Source: Cyclina sinensis
Taxonomy: Eukaryota > Mollusca > Bivalvia > Venerida > Veneridae
Direction: 5' to 3'
NCBI GenBank assembly: GCA_012932295.1
Contig: JAAONU010000004.1
Span: 8,742,630-8,806,629 of the forward strand
DNA: 64,000 nt
Below, piece by piece: positions 1 to 11,760 of this stretch (the first letter of the stretch is position 1; each line of letters opens with the position of its first letter). Below the pieces are notes generated by a model. That model saw only the letters and a program-made list of their open reading frames with translations. It was not told the DNA's origin and did not search any database. The position numbers and the translations under genes were made by a program.

Positions 1-2790
1 AAAAGATTTATGATTTTGTGGTTCTGCACTTCGCCTTGTCGCCAGCTATCTGTAATTTAGTTTCACATCAATTCACTTCCGGTAAAAAATTAAGTGAGGA
101 GATAATTCAAAATTTGGATCATGTAGAGCTATTGTTCTCTTTCATATCATCTATCTTTGTTTTAAATTTCAAGTCCTTCCTTTTCATAGTATTCAAGTCA
201 TGTTCCTGACAAAAATTCAATATAAAGTAATAAAAGGGGAAATAACTCGAACAGGAAAAGTTAGAGTAATGCTTCTTGCACACTGCACTTCTCGTCATTA
301 TCTATCTATGTTTTTAGTTTCACATCAATTCACTTCATAGTGTTATGATATTGTTATGCTGTGGACAAAAAATATTAGGAGGAGATAATTGAAATCTGTA
401 ACCAGGTAGATTTACTATTCTTGAGCATTGCACTTCTACTTCTTACAATCTATTTTACTTTTAAGGTTCAAGACAATATCTTTTATAGAGTTCAAGCTAT
501 GCTCCGGGTATCATAAAATTCATTAAAAAATGAAAAAAAGAAGATTACTCAAAATCTAGAAAAGGTAGATTATGCTTCTTAGGCACTGCACTTTTCCTTG
601 TCACCAGCTATCTATATTTTAAGTTTCACGTTAATTCTAAGAGTTTTAAAGTTGCTCCGATCAAATATTTTTAAAGTCGGGAATAATTGAAAAATTGGAC
701 CAGGAAGAGTTATGGTTCTTGTTGCAGCCAACTTTTACTTTTTACAATCTACTCTTTATCCTAGGTTTGAAGACAATCCTTTCAGAGTGTTCAGGTTCAC
801 CCCTACTAAACGGTGGCTCTTTCACATTTTTGTGATCTGTTAAAATGAGAGCCCTCGACACTTCCGTTGTAGAGCCCCCTCGACCAAAACAAGGCTGAAA
901 AAGATAAGCACGTTTTATAAAATATACGTTTTTAAAGAGCATGCTTGTTGTTCAAAAATCGAAGAATGTCATGCCATGTAGAACATTTTTCTCATCATTT
1001 TAGATGCAGTTTCGATAAGAAATACCCCATAATGACGTTGCTAGACCTTGTACCAAATATCAACTCGTGTGTTTTCTTTTACGAGGAGAAACATCTTGAG
1101 TGATTTCTTTACCGTGAAATAGATGCTGGTCCACATAATCGTCATGTAACATTGTTCCAACCTCCTCTTTGGCTCAGCACTAAAAATATTTCACAGAGCT
1201 CGGTTTAAAACAAGATACTCACATTTTTTCAAATGTGATCGAGCCATCGACAATGTGATGGCGCCATCGGCAATGTGAAAGAGCCCTTGAAAATGTGATG
1301 GAGCCAACACCATCATTCAATAAGAGTTAATATTGTATGTGAAAAAGCATCTGATTTCTTTTTTTTTTTTCAAAATTGGTAAAACTTTATTGAAAACACC
1401 GGATATTGTTTTGTCTTCAATTCCAGCATCATTGGGTATATTGTTTTTAATGTCTTCTGCTTCATATTCTGAACTAATTGAGATAGGTTCTTTAATATCT
1501 GCTACATCGCTATCTGTAAAAAATTTCGTCTAATGGGTTTAAATAACTTCTTCATCACTGATTGAATGGCTTTCAAGGAACAATTCAATGTTCTTTTGAT
1601 GTTTTTCTAGGTGTAAAATGTTTAGTTGCCGAAAATATTGTCTTTAACATAGAGTATTTGATTTGCTTTGTAGAACTTGAACCTTGGATACGTTTTCTTT
1701 TATTCGTTTTCGCCGATGTGGTGCCTCGAAAAAATTCCCCCATGTTTCTTTTATTTATGTTCATTGTTTTGACAATAACTTCTGAGTTGTGTTGCATTGA
1801 TTTGACGAAATTTTCTTTTTCGTGCTAATCGCTACTCTGTTCTTAGTTTACCTCTCAAGACCGTTATCAGTAATTAAACTATGCATATACAATTATAGAG
1901 TAATAAAAAACTAGTTCATATGAACGAATCTGATTGAACAATTATTCGAAACATTTCAAGAAAGTAAGTATCAACACATGCAATTTAATCTATACATGAA
2001 TTTAATTGGTATAATTCCACAATATAAACACTTATTGAATGATGGTGTTGGCTCGATCACATTTTCAAGGGCTCTTTCACATTGCCGATGGCGCCATCAC
2101 ATTGTCGATGGCTCGATCACATTTGAAAAAATATGAGTATTTTGTTTTTAACCGAGCTCTGCGAAATATTTTTAGTGCTGAGCCAAAGAGGAGGTTGGAA
2201 CAATGTTACATGACGATTATGAGGGCCAACACCTACTTCACGGTAAAGAAATCACTCAAGATGTGTCTCCTCGTAAAAGAAAACACATGAGTTGATATTT
2301 GGTACAAGTTCTAGCAACGTCATTATGGGGTATTTCTTATCGAAACTGCATCTAAAATGATGAGAAAAATGTTCTACATGGCATGACATTCTTCGATTTT
2401 TTAAAAACAAGCATGCTCTTTGATAACGTATATTTCTATAGAATATGCTTACCTTTTTCAGTCTTGTTTTGGTCAAGGGCTCTACAACGGAAGTGTCGAG
2501 GGCTCTCATTTAAACAGATCACCAAAATGTGAAAGAGCCACCGTTTAGTAGGGGTGGGTTATGCTCCGGACAAAAATTCATTGTAGAAATTAAAGAAGGA
2601 GGGATTACTAAAAAGTCTGGATAAGGAGATATGCGTTTTAGGCACCGCACTTTTCATTGTCACAAGCTATCTTTATTTTTAATTTCACATCAATTCACTT
2701 CAAAGTTTTAAGCTATGCTCTTTAAAAGAACCTTTTCAAGTGGGGATATCTAACTCAAAAATAGGACCAGGTAGAGTTATTGCAAGAAAG
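1..2790. repeat. Diverged tandem repeat array, split by an inserted element
   Basis: Roughly 150-bp monomers recur, recognisable by phrases such as TTTCACATCAATTCACTTC, a GGAGATAATT box and a 'TATGCTCCGGAC' box. The same family forms the array at 8.72-9.46 kb. The array ends near 2820 in a GC-rich run (CCGCCCGCCCAGCCGCC). The stretch 798-2556 is a separate insertion. No gene is visible. Confidence 0.7.
798..2556. mobile_element. Foldback-type DNA element with about 540-bp inverted repeats
   Basis: The element begins CACCCCTACTAAACGG and ends with the exact reverse complement. The arms run about 798-1336 and 2019-2556. It is flanked on both sides by GGTT (794-797 and 2557-2560). Removing the element plus one GGTT restores the monomer phrase 'caggttatgctccgg' of the host array, which supports a 4-bp target duplication. 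The central 0.7 kb (about 1340-2015) has no recognisable transposase, so it is probably non-autonomous. A 4-bp duplication with a CAC terminus is compatible with Chapaev-like elements, but I cannot assign the superfamily. Confidence 0.8.
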
Positions 2791-2820
2791 CTGCACAGCA
2801 AGTTTGAAGTCAATCTGAAG

Positions 2821-3707
2821 TCTGGACGCCGCCCGCCCAGCCGCCAGCCCGCTTAGGTGTTTCCTGTAATACGATAGTTTTTCGACGGGCGTATGATAAT
2901 AAAAGCTTGTACAATAATACGAGAACGTTTTAAATTTAAACTTTAAATTGTCACATTCAAATAATGGACAAAACTGATACGAAAGGAAATTGTAAATATT
3001 GTAACATGATATACACGTATTGCTTCATACAATTTAAGCAGTATATAATCAAGACATGTTAAACATTTAAACTTTTTATACAGTGTTATTTGAATCATCG
3101 ATATACTGCGCAATATCTTGGGTAGGTAAATCCAAAATGCATTTACTTCTACTTTAAAATGTATTCGATTACAACAACTAACTATGTAGGTTAGAGCCAT
3201 TTTCACTTAAGGTTGTGCGTTTTAATTTCATTCCAGCCAATTCTTTTCTTTATTTTCGTTATACCTTTTTGTGTATGTTCAGTTTTAAAACGATATCTTT
3301 AATTTGAATTACACTCTTGTTCTTTCCATATTTCAAATGCTATCAGGCCTTTAAGATTCATAACTGTATGAAAACTGAGTATCTCTTCATTTTTCCGAAA
3401 CTTTGCTTTTAAAAAGTGACTAATATAGTATAGGAGAGAAAATAGGTATACTCAGTTTGAAGCCCCGGTTATATATCCTGGATTTTGTTTTGATATCTTT
3501 CTTTTTTTTTCAAAGAGACTCAGTTTACTGACAGCTGAAAATAGTCATGTAATGATCTAAATGTGGTATTAGTCAGACTAGAAATGTATCGCTATTTTGA
3601 ATCAAATTAAGAAAGGAAACAGCTAATTTAAAATTTAAGAAAACATGTAAATGTGAACGCTCTTCTGAAATGAAAAAAAATCTAATTATAATATGTGTTA
3701 AACTTAC
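2821..3707. other. AT-rich non-coding stretch (presumed HSPA12 intron 3)
   Basis: No exon with plausible splice sites was found. It follows exon 3 of the minus-strand HSPA12-like gene, so it is probably intron. The expected exon 4 (TVPAIWND-type block) is not present here. Confidence 0.4.
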
Positions 3708-6700
3708 AGACTGGTTGTGAAGCAGCATTCTAAATCGACGAAAGTATCTCCAGCCAATGTGATCTTCCGTGAAAGATAAATGCTCATACTTTTCTTCTGC
3801 CTTTAAAACATAGATTAAAATATTTATCAAATACTGATTCAAATATTTTACTTGTGCATTATGACAAATAATTTCTAAAAATGTCCATTTTCTCTACAAC
3901 ACAACAGTACAACAGAATTTTATTTTTTCATCAATACAAGTCTAGAACATATTTTGTATTGAAGGTTATTGCACACATAGGACTACGGGATCGGAAAAAT
4001 AACTACAACAAATACAACAACAACAAAAACCAGAAAAAAATCTCGCTACGATATTTCTGAAGGAGTAATCAGCAAAGTTATATAAGAGTAATCCCCATTG
4101 GGTCGGTGCGCATTTTTATCTTTGATACATTTCAAAGGCGCGTTGTTATGACCGGAAACATACCCATTGGCAGCAAATTTAACTTTAATATTTTTGAAGT
4201 TCGCTTTCTCTGTTTTTGAAGCATCAATGGAGACTCCAACAAATTTGCATATCTGGTAATAAGTGTTCAATATAGGCAATTTTGTATACATGCACATTGT
4301 TGAATTAAGAATTTGGGAAATGTATTTTATTATAAACAGTAACTGCTATACATCCATTTGTATGTCACATGTACATATACGAGTATATTACTTTCATTTC
4401 ATTTTACTTGTGAAATCCTATATGCATGAACTATAAATAAATGAATTAAGCTATTAAATCAGATCGAAGTTTTAAATCTTTTGTTTTCTCACTGTCTATC
4501 AAATGTAAAACAAAATAGAAAACCAAAAACCTTAAAGGCTATCTAAGCATAAAAGATAATGATACAGAGCTCTGCTGTGTAAAATACAAGATGTTCACCT
4601 TTAGGCAAGAGTTATTGTCAAGAAATAGAACAATACCAGTGCAATTCACAATATTACATACCTATACTATCTATCGGTTTTCTTTACAGGTTACGTTGCA
4701 TTTGTAAACAGTAATTAAAAGTCCTGACACCTGCCTATCTACAGATAATTGCATGACAATTCCGCAATTTTGTTTTCAAACTCAATGTGTTCTTACGAAC
4801 ATGAAAATCCGTAACAGAAATATGCAATGCACCTTAGAATACACTGCCCAGAGCGGGAGTCGAACTCCAATCATCCGCGTGACACGCCAACGCTCTCACC
4901 ACTGAGCCAAAGTATCGATTCCCTGACGTACTTGTCAGAAATTGTATTTATACAATTATACGAAGGTGTGCACTAGACCGTAACAGCACTAGACCGTAAC
5001 AGCGTAGAAACAATATAGCATGGCAAGATTTTGTTCATAATACATTTAAGTTCAAAGCAAATGTGAGACAATGAAAACAGAAAGTTTACCTAGATTTTTA
5101 AATACATAAATAAAGAACGGTTTTTTAATTTTAACTAACAAGTAGACACAAGCCACTTCAGAAGAAGACATTTAAAGTATAGAGGCGTTTAAGGTTTATC
5201 CTTTGCATAATGCTGTTACAGTGAAACCGACAGACTTTTTTTAGTTTTATGGTTATCATCTTGATCAAAGAATAATAACTCCTTCAAAATTTGTGCAATC
5301 GCAAAAAGTGATGATATGCGCTGCAGTACTTGTTGATAAACGTTTTGTTAAAGTTTAGTGGAAATCGCATACAAAATGTAGGACGAGTTGCGCACAGAAA
5401 CATTTCTATAACAATTATAAAAATCATCGAACGGCAATATCTCCAAAAATAATGCCATCACAAAATCATGACAACCGAACAAAAGCATTTTTAGGTAAAA
5501 CGAGCTCTCTTTATGCAAGAAATTTATTAAATTCTCAGGCAATCATTGAACAACTTTTAGAAACAGCCCTTTTTATATTTAAATCTTAACTTTTGTCAAG
5601 CCTGTTATTTTTGACACAGCAATGGAAAATAGAACTCAACATCCAAGTTTAATCAAACATCCCCAATCTGAAGATAATCCTCTCGATGATGAATAACACA
5701 CTCGCGTTTCTTACTTTTCAGATTTTGGTCAAACCACTGATCAGGAGTAATAATGTCATTCTTGGTCATTCTGTTTAAAATACACACTAAATTTTCGTCT
5801 TCAGCTTTAAAGGTCATGTGACACATCTATAGCAACTTTGTCTATTCTAAATAATTGTTATGTATTGATTAAAATGGTTTAATTACGAAATTATGAAAAT
5901 ATTGCTTTTGATAAGAAAAAAACGTGTTTTTGATGATCGGCTGTTTCCGTTTCGACATCGGTAGTTTCCTCTGCAAGTGTTGGCTATGACGTAGATTTAT
6001 CCCTACTGTACGAGGCAGTAGTTCAGAATTACACTGCCCATAACGCATCCGTTTTTAAATGCAAAAATAACATTAAACAACAAGTGCAAGAAACACAATA
6101 AAGGCACACATAAAAATAACATGCTTAAAATTGTAAATTACAAATAAATTGTGATCACTTCTCGATTTTTATAAGTAAATTCAAACTTTGTGCCGGTAGA
6201 ACGGGTTGTAATTTTATCTTAGAAGATAATGTGATTAACAAATCTCCAAATTTCTTCCAAGTTGTGGTTTTATATAAAACTATCTCCTCCACGTTTTATA
6301 ATGTTTTGTAACACTTCCTCACTTGATGAATACATCATAAACAAATTCTATGTCATTTAAGTGTAGTAAAATTGAAGTGAATTTTATGACCTAATATGTT
6401 AATGGTCAAAGATTTCTTACACGTACCTCAGGCAATATATCATAGACAAATAAGCACCACATCACTGTAAAGAGAACGTTTTTATGGGAAACAAATCTCT
6501 CGATTGGAGTCTAATCAAGTCTTCAAAAAAAAACGCACGGGATAAAAATCAGCATGTTATAAATCTTTTTGGATCAGTTACTTTGAAAATATCTCTTAGA
6601 CTAGATGTTTTCACTGATGTATCTTTTAATTCTATCACCCTAATTGAACTAGCCTGTATATAAATATTGCTCATTGGCTTCGTAATTCAATCTTAGTCTA

Positions 6701-9700
6701 AATGTCAAATTATTTATTTAAAAAATCTTCAACGGATATTCATGATGTAAGCTTAACTTGTTCAATTTTGTTTTTTGACTATTTTCAGTCTACATTTTCG
6801 CTTTCCATCATAATTTTTAAGTTTTTGTTAACAGTCCAGGCAGCTGTGTCAAGTAGCACAGAATAAATGTGCGTCACTGCCGCTTTCGCGCGTGACAGGT
6901 GTGCGCGACCGAGTGCGTAAAATACGGATTTTAATTTGCTTTAGAAACATCTTTAAGATGAAAATTACCTGCAGAATTTTGTAAAACTTCCATAGTTAGA
7001 TGTATATTTTTTGCTCATATGAAAATTCCGAGGTCAAAAATATGTGTCGCATGACCTTTAAAAAAAAATTCATTCTTTATACATAGTGAATAAATATTCC
7101 GGGACATAACTCTGTGTTAAATGGTTCGTCCGGGACATTCCTATGATATGCACATTTCCTTTCGGTAGTGAATGTTCCCATAAAATTTCGTAGAAATCCA
7201 GTAAAGAGTTACCGAGAAATAGCGTGAAAACGAATGTTACTGTGATTTCATACTGAATAACTAATCAAAGGCCTTATCTCTGTGTTGAACCAAAACATGC
7301 CGAGGATATGCGCATCTCCTTTTGCCCTTTTGAAATTTCCCGCAAGGTTTCATTGAAATCCAGTCAGTAGATGCCAAGAAATAGCGCGGAAACGAAACTC
7401 GGACGGACGGACGGACGGACGTACGGACAGACAACGCCAAAACAATATCCCCCTCCCGATTACATCGGCGGGAGATAACAACAACACTGTAAAGGTATAC
7501 ATCTATAAAAATATTTTGCGCAATAAATTTGCGGCCGCACTATGTTAACCAATGGGTATGTTTCCGGTCATAACGACGCGCCTAAAGTATCTGTAACCAG
7601 TACGAAGATAAAAATACACACCGACCCAATAGGGGTTACTATAGCCTGGCTGCAGGTTATATGATACTTTTCTTTTAATGTTATTGCATTGATTTATTTA
7701 ATTTTTAAGACGTTAGGGCATGACAACAGAACACTGGTCATTAATTTATTTGCATTACAGCCTATCCTTTAGCCTTGTTGCAGGCTATATGATCCTTTTC
7801 TTTTCATGTTATTGCAATGATAAATATATTTTTTTACTTCTCTAATAGCAACATTTTTTCCTCTACTGGCAATTCCAGCCAAGAAAAGATAAATCTTTAT
7901 TTAGAAAAGGACTTAATAGTCATTTAGCTAACATTACAAAGGAAAAGCATAAATTGCTGGGTCTGAAACCAGTCCAGAGTTACTCTAATGTAACGATGCG
8001 GATAACATATTTTACTCCTTTTTTGTATCAGAAATATAGGAGCGAGGAGTATTTTTTCGACCCGTGCTCCTATGATATTGCACATCTGAACTAGGCACAC
8101 TGGACTTGTAGAAGTCGTTTCCAATAATTCTTATTCTAGCAACTAGCTAAAAAAGCTCCTTTTCGATAATTACATTAGTTAGTCATACTATTTTTTGCAT
8201 ATTGTCAATCACGTGACACTGTAATCGATAGTCATCATTTACTTATAATTTCAGTTTGCCATTATTGCCATTTTTGCATCATTCATTGATAGTCCATTAG
8301 GTCCGGAAAAAAATCAAGAAAACGTATTTAAAGATGCCTAAATTTAGCGTCCCAAAAATGGCACGCGCGAGTTTTAATTTTTGTCCAATGAAATCATTTT
8401 GAGAATTTGTTCGGTAACATATCAATGTATTTTTCCTTCCGTTTTGATTGGTTTATCAAGTAAGTAAAAAGTTTGTTGAGAATGTTTCGTCTGAGTCTGG
8501 AATTTACTTCGCATTTATAACCCCAGCCCTCACCCCCCCCCCCCCACATCAAAGTAGTTCAAATAAACATGTTCTCGCTATAATTTATAAAAAGTGCATT
8601 TTTTACTTATTTATAAATTTCTGAAAATTCTGTGAGTATAGGCAAAGTCTTCTTCGTGATATAAAGTAACATTGCATTAGCTGGTCATTCATTTTTATTA
8701 ATTGATTGAAAAATATGGAACCCCATGGCTGTCAAAGTTATGCTCCGGACAAGGAAAACCAACAAAGGACAAGGAAAACCAACAAAGGAAAATAACTCTG
8801 CAAATAAAGACGATAGAGATATAGCTCTTGAACATTGCACTTCCACTCATTGTGCTTGACCATTGTATGAAGTTGTATTGGATTCCAATCATTTCTTTTC
8901 AAGTTGTGCTCCGGACAAGGAAACCCAACAAAGGGTAATAACTCAGCAAATAAGGAAGATGGAGTTATGGCTCTTGTGCAGTGCACTTCCTCTTATTGTG
9001 CTTGACCATTGTATGGAGTTGCATTGAATCCCAACAATGGCTTTTCAAGTTATGCTCCGGACAAGGAAAACCAACAAAGGGCAATTACTCTGCAAATAGT
9101 GAAGACGGAGTTATAGCTCTTGTACACAGCACTTTCTATGATTGTGCTTGATCATTGTATGAAGCTGCATTGAATTTCAACCACTAGTTTTCAACTTGTG
9201 CTCCGGACAAGGAAAACCAACAAAAGGCAAATAAGGAAGATGTAGTTATGATTCTTAAACACTGCACTTCCTCTCATTGTGCTTGACCATTGTATGAAGT
9301 TGCATTAAATTCAAAACTTTAGTTTTCAAGTTATACTCCAGACAAGGAAATTGCAACGGACCGACCGACCGCCCGTCTAACAGACCGACCGACCAGCCAC
9401 CTGGTGACTCCTATATACCCTCGCCCCAAAACTTTGTTTCGGGGGTATAATTACTTAATTCTTCTTTCCATATTTACGAATATCTGGACTAAAACACAGC
9501 TGAAGTCTCTCTTTTTTGTTCAGTATATATAAACACATATTTATTATTCATATAATCTTCTGATTTGGTTTGTAAAATTGCGTTTTCTTTTGGACTGAAT
9601 TGAACACACACTGTTGATGTTACAGTTAACGAGTAAGATTTTGTTATACACTTCTCAAATAAATAAAGGAGCGCAAATATGTAATGGCGTAAATTGCCCA

Positions 9701-11760
9701 CCATACTAGATATTCGCTGCAAATTTCGTTTGTAGGTATCGACAGTCAATATCCTCAAGAAACCTGTGCACTTTACAATAAATTTACAAAGCATGGGTAT
9801 TTTGTTTTTCTTTTTGTTGTAACCCCCGAATAAGATTTAGACTTTTGCATGTGTACAGTTCGTTCAAGATAACACATTTGACAAAATGAATGTTTTAGTG
9901 CAACTTTTTACTGTATCTGCTCTTTTGACAACGGTCCAGAGTGTGCGACGTCATTTAGCAACTACCGATGTTGCTCGGGCGGTGCAGATGATCGAAAATG
10001 GACTTACGCAACGTGAGGTGGCCACCGTTCCAGACGATTCTCGTAGCGTTGTTGCCAGGTTGAGGAGTCGTTATCAGGAGACTGGAAAATTCAAAAGAAG
10101 ACCAAGGCAAGGTCGTCACCGCATTACAACACCTCATCAGGACCGATATCTGAGAATTTTGGACCTCAAAAATCGTCAGTGTACTGCTACTGGCATTGAA
10201 ATTGACTTCCGGCAAGCTACAGGAGTTCGTGTGTCCACTCAAACTGTCCGAAATCGTCTTCATGGAGATGGTTTGGATGCCTGAAGACCTGCCAGAGGAC
10301 CAATTCTGACCGTAGTTCACCGGAGAGCTCGCTTAGAATTTGTCCAGGAACACGTCAATTGGCTGCTGCGCCACTGGCGATCTGTACTCTTCACAGACGA
10401 GAGCCGCTATCATGTTTCGACCTGTGACAGGCTTGTGAGGGTTTGGCGTCGCCGAGGAGAGAGGTATGCGGAATGCACCATTATTCCATATAACAGGTTT
10501 GGCGGTGGGTCAATTATGGTGTGGGCAGGGATATACATTGATGGGCGCACAGACCTTTATTTGATTTCAAGAGGTAGTCTGACGGCCCTGAGATATCGGG
10601 ACGAATATGCTTTTACACACATTGCTTGTTCTCTCCTGTAAGACCACCATTTCAAATATAATTTGATAGTGTTCATATCCTAGACACTATGTCTGTTCAG
10701 GAATGTGCCTCTTGACCATGAAAATGCCAATTTGTTTATGTAAAAAGAACGCTTTTGTTATTTCTGTAAAATATATTCATAAATCTACTCTACGCGCTTG
10801 GTTTTTTATGTATCATATGGGCGCTCCTTTAATTAATTTGAGCAGTGTATTTTTATATTTTTTCTAGTCAGTGACAACACATGTTTATGACGTTACAAGT
10901 CTAGGTTTTACCTACCTCGTATCTAAACGAATGGAATTCTCCATTTCTGTCAAACAACACAGTTGTTGGCACATTAGCAGAGATAAACCCCTTTCCGTCA
11001 GTCCATACAGGACTGTATATCTGTAAAAAATAATTTAATAGTCACAAACTAATTTTGGCTGTTCATAGACTCATCAGTAAAGAATAGAATGGAAACATAT
11101 GAAACGTTTGATTGCCTTTTACGACATATATATGACAACTCTTTTTTATATTTGAGTTTATTCATTGTCGATAATGGTTGCCAATACGACCGACTCCTAA
11201 CCACTCATTCCGAAGAGTTAAGTTATTGAAGTAATTTAAGAAAGTGTAAGGTACAAAAAAACATCCCATTTTCTATTACATGCTTAATGTACAGTACAGT
11301 AAAGATGGGACCCTGCTTTAATTTCATCCGAAAAAACAATTAGTAACTTTAGTGGAGGAGCGGTGAATCGAACTCACGACACCTAGATTACAAGTCCTGC
11401 GCGTTACCACTGAACTGACTATTTTTGGTACGCCTATCGTATTTATGTTGGATTAAAAACAATCTTTCAAGTAAAGCCTAGAAGTTTAAAGTGATGACGC
11501 GTAGATATAAATTCTATTTTGATAAAGAATTATCATTATTTTCTATCAAACGATTTTAACCTAGATTTGCATTTTCTGTCAAAGGTTTTGATAAGTTCAA
11601 TTTTCAGTTTATCTTATAAATATGTTGAATTTACCTTAAGAGGGTCACTTTCAAACTGATGTTTAAAGGAGTACGCATATGTCGAGTAAGTAGTACCGAA
11701 GTCAATCCCAGCAACGACCAATTTACTCGTTTTCTTTTGGTTCCTTGTCGCCATTTGCAT
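3708..11760 (-). CDS. HSPA12-like Hsp70-family protein, 5' part (exons 1-3)
   Basis: Three in-phase exons: exon 1 11760-11635 (42 codons from ATG; a second in-frame ATG lies at 11754), exon 2 11020-10916 (35 codons) and exon 3 3800-3708 (31 codons). All have AG/GT borders and phase 0. Exon 1 carries the nucleotide-binding phosphate-1 motif IDFGTTYSTYAYS. Exon 2 has the block TTVLFDRNGEFHSF, and exon 3 has EDHIGWRYFRRFRMLLHNQ. Exon sizes and phases parallel the complete paralog at 41-49 kb (36, 36 and 31 codons). HSPA12 proteins are atypical cytosolic Hsp70-like ATPases, and the family is known to be expanded in bivalves. Exons 4-8 are not seen and must lie left of the window or be lost, so completeness is unknown. 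Intron 2 is about 7.1 kb and full of repeats. Confidence 0.85.
4848..4915 (-). repeat. tRNA-Asp-like relic (tRNA-derived SINE or pseudogene)
   Basis: On the minus strand there is an A-box-like TGGCTCAGTGGTGAGAGCG, an anticodon-arm segment with TGTCAC (GTC anticodon, Asp) and a B-box-like GGAGTTCGACTCC. The acceptor stem ends do not pair and no terminal structure is conserved, so this is not called a functional tRNA. Confidence 0.5.
5811..7057. mobile_element. Non-autonomous element flanked by TTAA
   Basis: The left end AGGTCATGTGACACAT and right end ATGTGTCGCATGACCT are inverted copies with one mismatch. Each is directly flanked by TTAA (5807-5810 and 7058-7061). A TTAA target duplication is characteristic of the piggyBac and Kolobok superfamilies. 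The 1.25-kb interior has no transposase-like reading frame, so it is a MITE-like derivative. Confidence 0.75.
7070..7475. repeat. Two degenerate ~200-bp tandem monomers ending in a CGGA run
   Basis: Two related units share 'tctgtgtt', 'gatatgc', 'atttcc' and 'agaaatagcg' blocks. They are followed by (CGGA)n at 7399-7430 and a 'cccgatta...ggcgggagataac' tail. The architecture resembles the other tandem arrays in this window that end in tetranucleotide runs. Confidence 0.6.
7646..8719. other. Non-coding intron sequence with a ~125-bp tandem duplication
   Basis: The block 'gcaggttatatgatac...ttattgca' at 7660 recurs at 7785, giving a two-unit duplication. A poly-C run lies at 8533-8546. No exon was recognised; this is within intron 2 of the left HSPA12-like gene. 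Confidence 0.45.
8720..9460. repeat. Tandem array of ~150-bp 'ctccggacaagg' monomers
   Basis: The phrase 'gctccggacaaggaaa' recurs near 8741, 8907, 9047, 9197 and (diverged) 9336, giving a unit of about 140-165 bp. The array closes with a run of GACC/GACA tetramers (about 9359-9400) and the tail 'tttcgggggtataatt'. It is the same family as the array at 1-2790. The short reading frames here are repeat translations. Confidence 0.8.
9649..10847 (+). mobile_element. Tc1-like DNA transposon, full length, inactive
   Basis: Terminal inverted repeats of about 35 bp (CACTTCTCAAATAAATAAAG at left; the reverse complement of the right end reads CACTGCTCAAATTAATTAAA) are each flanked by TA (9647-9648, 10848-10849). 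The 1.2-kb length and TA target site are typical of Tc1/mariner. It lies in intron 2 of the left HSPA12-like gene, transcribed opposite to it. Confidence 0.85.
9886..10641 (+). pseudogene. Tc1-like transposase remnant
   Basis: The first frame (9886-10284) contains the N-terminal helix-turn-helix region: a TTDVARAVQMIENGLTQREV block, then a basic linker (KRRPRQGRHR) and QTVRNRLHGDGL. A TGA at 10282-10284 interrupts it just before RPARGPILT. The same frame then continues through LFTDESRYHVS, which holds the first catalytic Asp, the RVWRRRGERYAE block and FGGGSIMVWAGI to about 10641. The part that should hold the second catalytic Asp and the Glu is deleted, so the enzyme is dead. The true start is uncertain; the family domain begins near residue 22 of this frame. 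Confidence 0.85.
11352..11421 (-). repeat. tRNA-Thr-like relic
   Basis: On the minus strand there is an A-box-like CAGTTCAGTGGTAACGCG, an anticodon arm GACTTGTAATC (TGT, Thr) and a B-box-like GTGAGTTCGATTCAC. The acceptor stem is not conserved. It lies in intron 1 of the left HSPA12-like gene and is probably a tRNA-derived repeat. Confidence 0.45.

Larger units (their letters stand above)
4085..7645. repeat. Inverted repeat pair bounding a 3.5-kb segment
   Basis: About 95 bp at 4090-4185 is repeated in inverted orientation at 7547-7640, sharing CATTGGGTCGGTG-like and TGACCGGAAACATACCCATT blocks. This could be the ends of a foldback element (agtaatcccc / ggggttact) or two opposed copies of a dispersed repeat. 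I could not identify a clean target duplication. The interior contains a separate TTAA-flanked element, a tRNA-like relic and short tandem repeats, and no coding gene. Confidence 0.5.

Noticed and set aside
742..942. 66-residue minus-strand frame
   Set aside because: It spans the junction between tandem repeat and foldback element; its inverted partner at 2252-2509 is the other arm.
4046..4297. 83-residue minus-strand frame in the inverted box
   Set aside because: Its inverted partner at 7.6 kb is not open in the same way and no domain is visible; it is treated as repeat sequence.
9489..9794. 101-residue minus-strand frame
   Set aside because: It crosses the left boundary of the Tc1-like element at 9649, so it is not a single gene.
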